Shown piece by piece: positions 1 to 6,650 of a DNA stretch of 9,008 nt (its first letter is position 1; each line of letters starts with the position of its first letter). Under the pieces are notes generated by a model that saw nothing but the letters and a program-made list of their open reading frames with translations, was not told the DNA's origin and did not search any database. A program made the position numbers and the translations under genes. Source of the DNA: SCGC-AAA252-I15 sp043822165 (lineage in GTDB: Archaea; Altiarchaeota; Altiarchaeia; IMC4; SCGC-AAA252-I15); assembly GCA_043822165.1 (NCBI GenBank), contig JBDRCA010000080.1, positions 1-9,008 on the forward strand, given 5' to 3'.

Positions 1-705
1 GGCATAGCCCTTAAAGCGGACGTAATAGTCAACATCGACGCGGACGGCCAGTACGTTGGAGGCGAAGTAGGAAAGCTCGTCGAACCCATAAAGCGCGGGG
101 ATGCTGACGTTTGCCTCGGCTCAAGGTTTGCAGGCACCATAGAGTACATGCCTTTCCAGAAAAGGATAGGCAACATCATAGCGACGAAAGTCACCTGTTT
201 CTTGTCGGGGGTTCCGGTAACCGACGCCCAGACGGGGTTCAGGGCTTTTTCCAGGGAGGCGGCGCTTCGGCTCAACACCCTCTCAGACTACACGTACACC
301 CAGGAGAACATAATCCAGGCGGCGCAAGCAGGCCTTGTGATACGGGAAGTGCCCATAACCTTCAGGAAAAGAAAAGGCGAATCACGGCTCATACACAACA
401 TAGGAACATATGCACTGCGCTCAGGCTCAACGATACTAAAAACCTACAGGGACTACCGCCCATTAAGAACATTCGCATTCATTGGGGGGCTGATTTTCCT
501 TTCAGGATTCATACCCGGTGCAAGAGTGCTGCTGCACTTCCTAGAGACGGGGAAGGTAAGCCCCTACATGCCGTCCGCGATACTAACCGCAGTCCTATTA
601 ATACTTGGATTCCAGGTAATCGTATTAGGACTCATAGCAGACATGGTGGGCTCGAACAGAAAACTCTTGGACGAGCTCTCATACAGGATACGTAAAGGCG
701 AGTGA
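1..705 (+). CDS. GT2 polyprenyl-phosphate sugar synthase (dolichyl-phosphate mannosyltransferase-like), 5'-truncated
   Basis: The open frame enters from the left edge and ends at TGA 703-705, leaving 234 residues; the true start is outside the window. The product should transfer a hexose from a nucleotide sugar to a polyprenyl (dolichyl) phosphate on the cytoplasmic face. Visible evidence is the GT-A metal/nucleotide motif NIDADGQY at window residues 11-18 (D13, D15, Q17), the family motif TDAQTGFRAFSREA at about 74-87, and E-V-P-I followed by a basic K-R-K-G-E-S-R stretch near 116-129. Two hydrophobic helices follow at about 154-177 and 191-215, then a basic tail. DPM synthases with C-terminal helices, such as the Pyrococcus enzyme, share this D-x-D-x-Q plus membrane-anchor plan. 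It converges on the glycosyltransferase operon to its right with no spacer, so it probably supplies that operon's lipid-linked donor (inference). The sugar cannot be told from sequence: mannose, glucose or another hexose are all possible. Confidence 0.88.
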   Translation, partial: GIALKADVIVNIDADGQYVGGEVGKLVEPIKRGDADVCLGSRFAGTIEYMPFQKRIGNIIATKVTCFLSGVPVTDAQTGFRAFSREAALRLNTLSDYTYTQENIIQAAQAGLVIREVPITFRKRKGESRLIHNIGTYALRSGSTILKTYRDYRPLRTFAFIGGLIFLSGFIPGARVLLHFLETGKVSPYMPSAILTAVLLILGFQVIVLGLIADMVGSNRKLLDELSYRIRKGE

Positions 706-978
706 CTATTTTCTATGCCTTAGAAAGTTCAGGCTTATGTTTACCGCGAAGATAACCGACGTCACGAAGTTCACGAGTATGAACACAATATCGCGTATCA
801 GCACCGAGTAGATTAGAAGCAGGAAAGCCCCCAGGAAGCGCAGGATCCAGAACTTCAGGGTTACGACGGACTCTTTTTTGTTCAGGGACTCTATCATCTG
901 CACTATCCAGCTCGCGAAAAGCATGAGGCCTCCGAGGAAGCCCAGAACCATCTCGGGTTTAAACGATAGGGCCAGCAT
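706..978 (-). CDS. Small three-helix LAB_N / PQ-loop-like membrane protein
   Basis: This is a 90-residue protein with three predicted membrane helices at about residues 10-28, 43-61 and 64-84 and a basic C-terminus. Spaced residues match my recollection of the LAB_N family (lipid-A-disaccharide synthase N-terminal domain, PF07578): W24-x2-Q27-x3-S31, S37, F43-W44, G50, Y57, D63, N70 and N80. In bacteria, LAB_N domains are often found beside ArnC/DPM-like GT2 enzymes and ArnT-like GT-C proteins, the same company as here. LAB_N is, as I recall, grouped with PQ-loop/MtN3 proteins, which include MPDU1, a eukaryotic protein needed to use dolichol-P-mannose and -glucose. A role in flipping or presenting the lipid-linked sugar is therefore a reasonable inference, not shown. 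It is the last gene of the minus-strand operon. ATG 978-976 lies 11 bp after the upstream stop, with only a weak GGT ahead, so translation probably depends on the upstream gene. It has no link to lipid A synthesis, as archaea lack it. Confidence 0.8.
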   Translation of the reverse strand: MLALSFKPEMVLGFLGGLMLFASWIVQMIESLNKKESVVTLKFWILRFLGAFLLLIYSVLIRDIVFILVNFVTSVIFAVNISLNFLRHRK

Positions 979-989
979 CTTTTACCGTA

Positions 990-3900
990 TTATTCACTGA
1001 CGTTGTATAAAAAGACGCTGTAACCTATCTTGTCGAACGGCTCGTAGTCGCGCAGCCATTCATTGCATTTTTCGTCCCGCATAAGGTTTGCCGCGTGTAT
1101 CGCTATTAATCCATGCGTCTTAGCGCAAGGCAGCGGCTCATACTCAAGCCCATAGTAGGAAGCATCCGCGGTCCCGTACTTGCTGTAATAGGTAAGCTCT
1201 ATATTGTTTTTCTTCAAGTATTCGGAGAGCCCCAACATGTCCTGGCCCCAGTCCAAATCGGATATCACAGAGTACCTGTAGCCTCCGTCTGGGCCGCCCG
1301 CAAGCTCGTTGAAGTATGCGAGATAGTGTGGATAGATGGAGAGCGAGGCGTAAAGGTAGAGGACGCAAAGTCCTATGAGCACTTTTTTGTTTGTTTTGCC
1401 GTATATGCCTGCGACGTAGACGTATATGAACGGGAACGCGGGGAGAATGTGTCTTAAGCCTATGTTGGCGTTGCCTCTGGCCAATAGTATGAGCAGGACC
1501 AGGGCCGGAAGCGCAAGGAATATTAGGTCGCGTCTTTTGCGAAGAGTGATGGCGGCAAGAGTGATGAGCGCCAGCATCGCAATCGGGACTTTTATGAGGA
1601 ACATGAACGGGTAATAATACCATGAGCCTTTGTTTGAGACTTCTCCCATAAAGTAGGATGTGTGGCCTTCTTCGCTGTGCCACATGCCGTAGTCCATGCC
1701 TTCCACGTATGTTGCGGGCAGAGGCATGGGAATGTATGCCAGAGGAGTGGTGCGGACAGCCGTCATCGCCGAGCTTTTAACAGGTATGGATTTCAGGGGC
1801 CTAAACATGCCTTGGAATCCGTAGGCTGCAGACACTACGAGGAGGGCTATGACGGCCGCTGCGGCGAGCCGGGATGTGATTAAACAGGTTTTTTTGGCGT
1901 CTTTGCCTGCATACGCGGCAGCCAGGACTAGGGTTACTGGGACAAGGATTATCCCTGAAATCTTTGACGTAAACGCAAGCCCCACCGCTAAGCCTGCCAG
2001 TAAAAGATTCAGGTTGGAATCGTCTTTAGACCAGTTCCAGAGGTAATACATTGCTGCGAAAATGAAGAGTGTTCCGCCAATATCCGTCGTCACGAGCCGT
2101 GAGTGAGCCAGAATGTTGGGGCTGAAAACATACAGGAAAAGAGCGAGAAATCCCGCGTCCTTTCCGAAGAGGCGCTCAGACCACAGGAATACGTAGAGCG
2201 CGAGCAGGCAGGATAAGAAGACTATTGCCGTACGGGAGAGGAATATCACGTCTTCTGTGCGGGCGCTATTACCGTAGACCAGGGTGTTGCCGAGCGTGAA
2301 GTGGCTGGCGCCGCTTTTTAGCACTCCCCCGTCCATGTTCCACACGTCACCCAGCAAATAAAGCGGTATCGCGCTTGCCGAGCGCACAAGCGGCGGATGC
2401 TCCATGGAAGACAGGCCTCCGAACCTGAATTCCCCGTACTTTAAGTCGGCGTATCCTGCGCCGATGTGGCCGGGTTCGTCATACGTCAGGTTTTTCTGGC
2501 TCATGCTGAGTCCGCACTGTATGATGAAAAGCGCGAGAAGAGCGGCCACAAGGAGTGCGCGTTTAATGTTGAGCCGCAGCCGTAGGATGGATTGGGTAAG
2601 GTCGGCGATTAATATGAGCGCCAGGAAAACGGCAAACCTTGAAAAGAAAAGAGACACGCTTTTTGGCCAAGTGGGTTTAGCGGTATTTTCCGTGAACTCT
2701 TCTTCAACAATCTTTGCGTCAGCCCAGTCCGCGTGGTCGCTTATCTCTGAGCCGTCTGATTCCACGACGAGTTTCAGCGTATTCACGGACGCAACCGCCA
2801 CGTCGACCCTTGCCGCAGGCATCGTGTAGTCGATGCTGGCGCTCTCGAAGAGTAGTTTTTCGTCGCCGTAGACTTTGAAGACTACTTTCCCAGCCTGCGT
2901 TGACTCGTCATCTACTCCGATCCATGCCAGGAAACGGGAGCCTCCAAGCTCTGATGTGTCGTAGATTATCTCTGAGTAGGCGTGGGTTCCAAGGCCCCTG
3001 CAGTAGTAGACTCCGTTGACTGTCAGGGGATTCCTGTCCACGCTGGCTCCCCGGCCCAGGATGCCGTAGCCCTGCCTTGCTGAAGCATATGGTATCTCGT
3101 CAAGGTAGGTTGCCCCGGCTGCGCGCGGGCAGGAGTTTGCCTGATAAAAAAGGATGAAACACGAAAGAACAAGGGCTGTGACGGCGTAGGGAGCGTATCG
3201 TTTAATGCGCCTTGATTTTGAGGCCTTTCCGTCTAATCCGACGAGCACTGAGAGCATGCACGCCATAACCAGGAGGTTTATCCTTGAGAGCGCCAGTTCC
3301 TCGTAGGATAATACGGAATATAGGTCGTAGCCCCAGTACCCGTACTGGGTGGCCAACACGTGCTGTATGTTCAGGAAAAATGTAATGGATAAGACCGCGT
3401 AGAAGAGCGCGAATCTTTTGTCTTTGAACGCGATTACCGCGAGAAGCGGCAGAGCATACAGCATGTATCTTTCGTGCACGCGCGTGGGCAGCATGAAGGA
3501 GAAGAAGGCTATGGATGCCGCCGCATAATAGAGGGATGCACGCTCTTTTTTCCTGTGGACGTAGTATATGACTGCAAGGTATGAGAGCGTAAATAGTATG
3601 AGTCCCGCTGTCTTGTATGTTAGTCCTAGACTCAGCACTTCATAGTCTCTTATGCCGTAATACCAGTTCAAGTCTGTTAGCTTATGCCCTTTAAGGTAGT
3701 TTACCGTATACCATAGGTTGTATGCGTTCACTGTCGCCAGCGGAAAAGACTCGGAGGGCTTAGTCCACCCTTTCTCTATCATGTCTCCCAGGCCACTGCC
3801 GATTATGAATGGGGCGGACACGACCGCGACTGTGACGGCTGACGCCAGAGCGCATGCAAGCGTTTTTTTGATATCGTATTTTCTGTACGTCACGAACGCG

Positions 3901-4448
3901 AACAGGGGATAGTAGATGAGTATCTGAAGCTTTACCATGACGCCTAATGCAAGCAGTGCCCATGAAATGAGCGGGCGCTTAACGGAGAGGAAGTAGAGCG
4001 CAGCGACGACGAAGACCATGGGGAGTACGTCCCATTTTCCCCAGTACGCTGAATTATATACTATTCCCGGGTTCAGTAGGAATACTAGCATTGATGCGTA
4101 CGCGGTCTTAAGTGAGGCTTTCCTGCGCACTATCACGTATATAATCAAGGCGACGGCCAAATCCGCGAGTACTCCGGGAAGCTTTAGGTAAAAATTGGAT
4201 ATCGTTCCCGCGAAGCTTAGCCTGTGCAGCATCGTCGAAGCCCACAGGAAAACCTGCCATAAGGGCGGCATGACCATGTTTGGGTACTCCTTAAAGATTG
4301 CGAATAATCCGTGCGCGGCCATGGTGTCCGAGCCACGCGCGTTAGCGGCCAAATCAATGGTGTGCCCGGGGTGGCCCATGAACAAAAGACGCACGTGAAA
4401 GCCCACCAATAAGGCGGTCAACACCAGTAAAACCTCGAGTTTATTCAT
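990..4448 (-). CDS. Fused double GT-C glycosyltransferase with central NPCBM carbohydrate-binding domain
   Basis: This is a 1,152-residue polytopic protein in three parts. Residues 1-436 form a GT-C module (GT87/PIG-M/ALG-like): acidic first outer loop with D32 and D41, PPLW at 61-64, then an NP...AYWGKWD segment at 126-140 and many helices. Residues about 444-585 are an outside NPCBM domain (listed separately). Residues about 600-1152 are a second GT-C module of the PMT/ArnT (GT39/GT83-like) type: TYDEPGH at 655-661 with candidate catalytic D657, MEHPPL at 682-687, AHSRLVTTD ending at D789, GLRHILPAFPF near 997-1007, YLAYFNELAGGP near 1042-1053 and DLDWGQD at 1064-1070. Each module appears complete, so two transfer reactions with polyprenyl-phosphate donors are possible; acceptors are unknown. 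ATG 4448 overlaps the upstream TGA as ATGA, implying translational coupling. The reading frame is unbroken across both junctions, so this is a true fusion in this sequence, though a misjoined assembly cannot be excluded by eye. Confidence 0.9.
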   Translation of the reverse strand: MNKLEVLLVLTALLVGFHVRLLFMGHPGHTIDLAANARGSDTMAAHGLFAIFKEYPNMVMPPLWQVFLWASTMLHRLSFAGTISNFYLKLPGVLADLAVALIIYVIVRRKASLKTAYASMLVFLLNPGIVYNSAYWGKWDVLPMVFVVAALYFLSVKRPLISWALLALGVMVKLQILIYYPLFAFVTYRKYDIKKTLACALASAVTVAVVSAPFIIGSGLGDMIEKGWTKPSESFPLATVNAYNLWYTVNYLKGHKLTDLNWYYGIRDYEVLSLGLTYKTAGLILFTLSYLAVIYYVHRKKERASLYYAAASIAFFSFMLPTRVHERYMLYALPLLAVIAFKDKRFALFYAVLSITFFLNIQHVLATQYGYWGYDLYSVLSYEELALSRINLLVMACMLSVLVGLDGKASKSRRIKRYAPYAVTALVLSCFILFYQANSCPRAAGATYLDEIPYASARQGYGILGRGASVDRNPLTVNGVYYCRGLGTHAYSEIIYDTSELGGSRFLAWIGVDDESTQAGKVVFKVYGDEKLLFESASIDYTMPAARVDVAVASVNTLKLVVESDGSEISDHADWADAKIVEEEFTENTAKPTWPKSVSLFFSRFAVFLALILIADLTQSILRLRLNIKRALLVAALLALFIIQCGLSMSQKNLTYDEPGHIGAGYADLKYGEFRFGGLSSMEHPPLVRSASAIPLYLLGDVWNMDGGVLKSGASHFTLGNTLVYGNSARTEDVIFLSRTAIVFLSCLLALYVFLWSERLFGKDAGFLALFLYVFSPNILAHSRLVTTDIGGTLFIFAAMYYLWNWSKDDSNLNLLLAGLAVGLAFTSKISGIILVPVTLVLAAAYAGKDAKKTCLITSRLAAAAVIALLVVSAAYGFQGMFRPLKSIPVKSSAMTAVRTTPLAYIPMPLPATYVEGMDYGMWHSEEGHTSYFMGEVSNKGSWYYYPFMFLIKVPIAMLALITLAAITLRKRRDLIFLALPALVLLILLARGNANIGLRHILPAFPFIYVYVAGIYGKTNKKVLIGLCVLYLYASLSIYPHYLAYFNELAGGPDGGYRYSVISDLDWGQDMLGLSEYLKKNNIELTYYSKYGTADASYYGLEYEPLPCAKTHGLIAIHAANLMRDEKCNEWLRDYEPFDKIGYSVFLYNVSE
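2694..3119 (-). other. NPCBM domain inside the double GT-C protein
   Basis: This covers residues about 444-585 of the 1,152-residue protein. It shows the NPCBM (PF08305, novel putative carbohydrate-binding module) pattern almost from end to end: GYG at 460-462, D471, a V-N-G-V-Y-Y stretch at 477-482, the G-L-G-T-H-A signature at 485-490, F506-x-A-W-I-G-V-D-D at 506-514, then V-V-F-K-V-Y-G-D with a K-L-L-F-E-S strand, L558-K-L, and D571-H-A-D-W-A-D-A near the end. Hydrophobic helices flank it (about 420-437 and 600-619), which fits a soluble beta-sandwich held outside the membrane between the two GT-C modules. NPCBM domains usually sit in secreted glycoside hydrolases; ligand specificity cannot be inferred here. 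Confidence 0.88.
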
Positions 4449-6619
4449 TTTCGGTAAGCCAGCTTAACCATTCCGTCAGAGCTTGTCCAGAATACCTGGT
4501 ATACTGCCATAAGCTTTGCCATGGACTCTTCGTCCACTGAGTCAACGGATACAAGCAGGAATCCGGGCGCGCCCTCAGACAGGATTGAATCCAGTTCAGC
4601 CAGCGTGCGGATGCCCTCGCCCGTGCCCCACCTATTAGGAACATGCTCCGAGACGACGCGCAGCTCCCGCACGCCCGTGAAGGAGGGTAGTTCCTCCAGG
4701 TATCCGAACGGCGGGTTAACGTTTAGGAGGACGTCGTAGTAGCCTATCTGCCTGGATGCTATCAGGGAATCTACTTGGCCTGCCACTTCCTCCTGGAGGG
4801 GGGAGAGCGCCCTGGGATGCCAGTACCTGTTTTCGTCTACTATCCAGGATGCTGCGACCATCCAGAAGTCTGATACCTTGTTTTCTCCCTGTCCTGAAAG
4901 CTTTCTCCCCAACCCTATGTCCCCGCCCCGGATGGAGTACGGGGATATCACAAGGAACAAGACGAGCGTTGTCGCCGCAAGCCGCCCAATGTAGGATGTG
5001 CCCGATTTTTTTATGCGCTCATACACGTATCCGATAAAGCCCGCGGATAAGAAACCGAGGAAATACGTTGCCCAGTAATCAATCTTATGGTCCATTTCAA
5101 CGAAAAACAATGCAATGTGCGGCGAAAACTCTATCGACGAGTAATAGTTCCCAAGGAAAAAATAGATTATGCCCGCAACCAAGACTATCCCGTAGACGAT
5201 GGACAAGGAAACCGCGTCGTATTCCCTGCTCCTGAAAAAAAGCGCGAGAAAGCCAAGTGCTCCAAGGCATGCTATTAGGGGGAAGTTGTTTGAGAGGCGT
5301 GAATACATCTGGCCTGCGAATTCAGTGGGGTAAAAGTAGAGCGCGCACGCCACGAAGGCGCTTGCGAGAACGGGCAGCCCGGCTTTCTTGGTTTTCGGTG
5401 TTTTGTCTGCGCCAAGCGTTGTGATCGCTCCGATTACGGCTGCGGGCATGAGAATCATGAACACTGTTATGAATCCCGTCTCTACTGCTATCTGGTAGAA
5501 GTAAAGCGAGCCTGTTATGAATGCTATAGAGAATAATTTCACTCCTGCGGTGAGTAGGGTGGCTTGTCTTTTCGACGCCGCCAATGCTGTTATGGCAAGC
5601 GCCTGGACTGCCGCAAGGATGGGGGCGATGAGTGGGTTTATCATGAAGCAGAATCCTGTTGATAGCGCGGACAGGTATATCTTGTTTTTTTGACCGCGCA
5701 GGTAGTCTGCAAGGTATGATAGAGCAGCAGCGGCGTATATGAATGATAGTGATGTGCCGCGTATGTCTCCGAGCCGCAGGTATGCGCCCGAGAAGAGAAG
5801 GAAAAGGCACGCCCATGGTGCTGCTTCTTCTCCGAGAAGCCTTCTTGCGAGAAGGTACGCGGATGCCAGGAGGATGGGGAACAGGAGCATCACGAGCGGG
5901 GTTATGGCCTTGTATACGCGTTCGCCTGAGAGCACGCAGGTGAATGCGTATATTGCGGTTATGCCTGGCAGGTTTTTGGCGCGAGTGTAAGTCGATGACG
6001 GATAGTCTTTAAGGGGCAGGTATTTGCCGTAGTTTACCACCATTTGCGCGGGTGCGATATGATTTGGAGTAATGTCCTTCCACAGGGTCACGGGATAGGC
6101 GTATACGAGGAGCTTGAACGGCGTTAAGCCAAGTATGAGAACCAAGAGTATCATGGTTGCGTGTTCGTAGTTTATTTCAGTCTTTTTCAGGAGGTTTCTC
6201 AGGGAGATGATTCGTCCTTTAGGGATAAGATAGGCTAGCATGATGATTGAGGTTAGCGCTAAGGGTACTGGCGTGTATATTCCTAACCCTCCTAGCGCAA
6301 GGAGCAGTGCGTAGTCTGTCACGGATGCGAGTATGAATGCGCCTGTGATGGTTGATGCTAGTCCCTCTTTTTTCGGGTCATAGAACCTTAAGAAGAGTGC
6401 GAGCCCGATGAGCATGTTGAAGGCAAAGATTGCGTTGCTTTTTAGGGAGTTTGTAAGCGTGAACGCTATGTTGTCCGTGATTTTGGCGGTTACTGCGTCT
6501 TTGACGCCGCCTTGGGGGAATTCGACCGCGGATAGCTGAGTCAGAGAGAGCCAGAGGATTACTGAAGGCACCAGAAGGTATTGTATGGCAAGCTTAATCG
6601 CCTTTTTTTCCGCGCGCAT
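4445..6619 (-). CDS. Polytopic GT-C-like membrane protein of unknown specificity
   Basis: This is a 724-residue protein with roughly 14-17 hydrophobic segments between residues 11 and 560, followed by a soluble C-terminal region of about 160 residues (565-724) without a membrane helix. I do not recognise the exact family. The layout resembles archaeal GT-C-like proteins: an acidic outer loop around W180-K-D182-I-T-P-N-H, a Y-P-S-S-T-Y segment at 206-211, an A-R-R-L-L-G-E-E loop at 258-265, and D285 ahead of a helix, followed later by M-I-N-P near 326-329. Candidate catalytic acids are D182 and D285 (inference). The C-terminal region shows NVNPPFGYLEEL near 633-644 and an acidic S-V-D-S-V-D-E-E at 691-698; no domain was recognised. 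ATG 6619 is the first start in the frame and sits about 20 bp from a TATA-like box, with no ribosome site. It heads the operon, and its stop overlaps the next start as ATGA. A polysaccharide polymerase-like role is an alternative. Confidence 0.85.
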   Translation of the reverse strand: MRAEKKAIKLAIQYLLVPSVILWLSLTQLSAVEFPQGGVKDAVTAKITDNIAFTLTNSLKSNAIFAFNMLIGLALFLRFYDPKKEGLASTITGAFILASVTDYALLLALGGLGIYTPVPLALTSIIMLAYLIPKGRIISLRNLLKKTEINYEHATMILLVLILGLTPFKLLVYAYPVTLWKDITPNHIAPAQMVVNYGKYLPLKDYPSSTYTRAKNLPGITAIYAFTCVLSGERVYKAITPLVMLLFPILLASAYLLARRLLGEEAAPWACLFLLFSGAYLRLGDIRGTSLSFIYAAAALSYLADYLRGQKNKIYLSALSTGFCFMINPLIAPILAAVQALAITALAASKRQATLLTAGVKLFSIAFITGSLYFYQIAVETGFITVFMILMPAAVIGAITTLGADKTPKTKKAGLPVLASAFVACALYFYPTEFAGQMYSRLSNNFPLIACLGALGFLALFFRSREYDAVSLSIVYGIVLVAGIIYFFLGNYYSSIEFSPHIALFFVEMDHKIDYWATYFLGFLSAGFIGYVYERIKKSGTSYIGRLAATTLVLFLVISPYSIRGGDIGLGRKLSGQGENKVSDFWMVAASWIVDENRYWHPRALSPLQEEVAGQVDSLIASRQIGYYDVLLNVNPPFGYLEELPSFTGVRELRVVSEHVPNRWGTGEGIRTLAELDSILSEGAPGFLLVSVDSVDEESMAKLMAVYQVFWTSSDGMVKLAYRK

Positions 6620-6627
6620 TTTAAAGT
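6619..6627 (+). promoter_or_regulatory. TATA-like box for the agl23-like gene
   Basis: TTTTAAAGT lies about -32 to -24 from the ATG at 6651, the spacing expected for a leaderless archaeal start. It overlaps the first base of the divergent gene's start codon. Its match to consensus is weaker than the box on the other strand. Confidence 0.3.
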
Positions 6628-6650
6628 AACTCTCAATATATTTAAGTCAT
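6620..6650. promoter_or_regulatory. 31-bp divergent promoter region between the minus operon and the agl23-like gene
   Basis: The only intergenic region between divergent genes is AT-rich. No Shine-Dalgarno sequence precedes either ATG, which points to leaderless or near-leaderless transcripts on both sides. The two TATA-like boxes are listed separately. Given the short gap, initiation complexes for the two directions would overlap and could exclude one another. Confidence 0.55.
6637..6645 (-). promoter_or_regulatory. TATA-like box for the minus-strand operon
   Basis: Read on the minus strand this is TTAAATATA, spanning about -26 to -18 relative to the ATG at 6619. It is close to the archaeal TATA consensus and near the spacing expected for a leaderless transcript. 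No clear BRE is seen upstream. The assignment rests on position and composition only. Confidence 0.45.

Noticed and set aside
111..695. An overlapping plus-strand open frame of 194 codons
   Set aside because: It is out of frame with the GT2 gene, whose motifs are unmistakable. The overlapping product is a low-complexity, R/H-rich shadow.
148..705. ATG at 148 as the start of the GT2 gene
   Set aside because: In-frame codons back to base 1 encode the essential DADGQ motif, so this methionine is internal.
709..713. Short T-run after the GT2 stop as a terminator
   Set aside because: Only four or five T residues without supporting structure, and it lies within the neighbouring coding region.
706..978. 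A lipid A biosynthesis role for the LAB_N-like gene
   Set aside because: The name comes from a fusion in bacterial LpxB. The cluster is archaeal and no lipid A gene is present.
1144..1683. Minus-strand open frame of 179 codons inside the double GT-C gene
   Set aside because: It is an R/H/P-rich shadow in another frame of a gene with clear family motifs.
2404..2829. Plus-strand open frame of 141 codons antisense to the NPCBM and second GT-C region
   Set aside because: It is the complement of conserved coding sequence, with no recognisable motif of its own.
5322..5816. Minus-strand open frame of 164 codons inside the operon's first gene
   Set aside because: Composition (R, H, S rich) and complete overlap with a hydrophobic, helix-rich frame mark it as a shadow.
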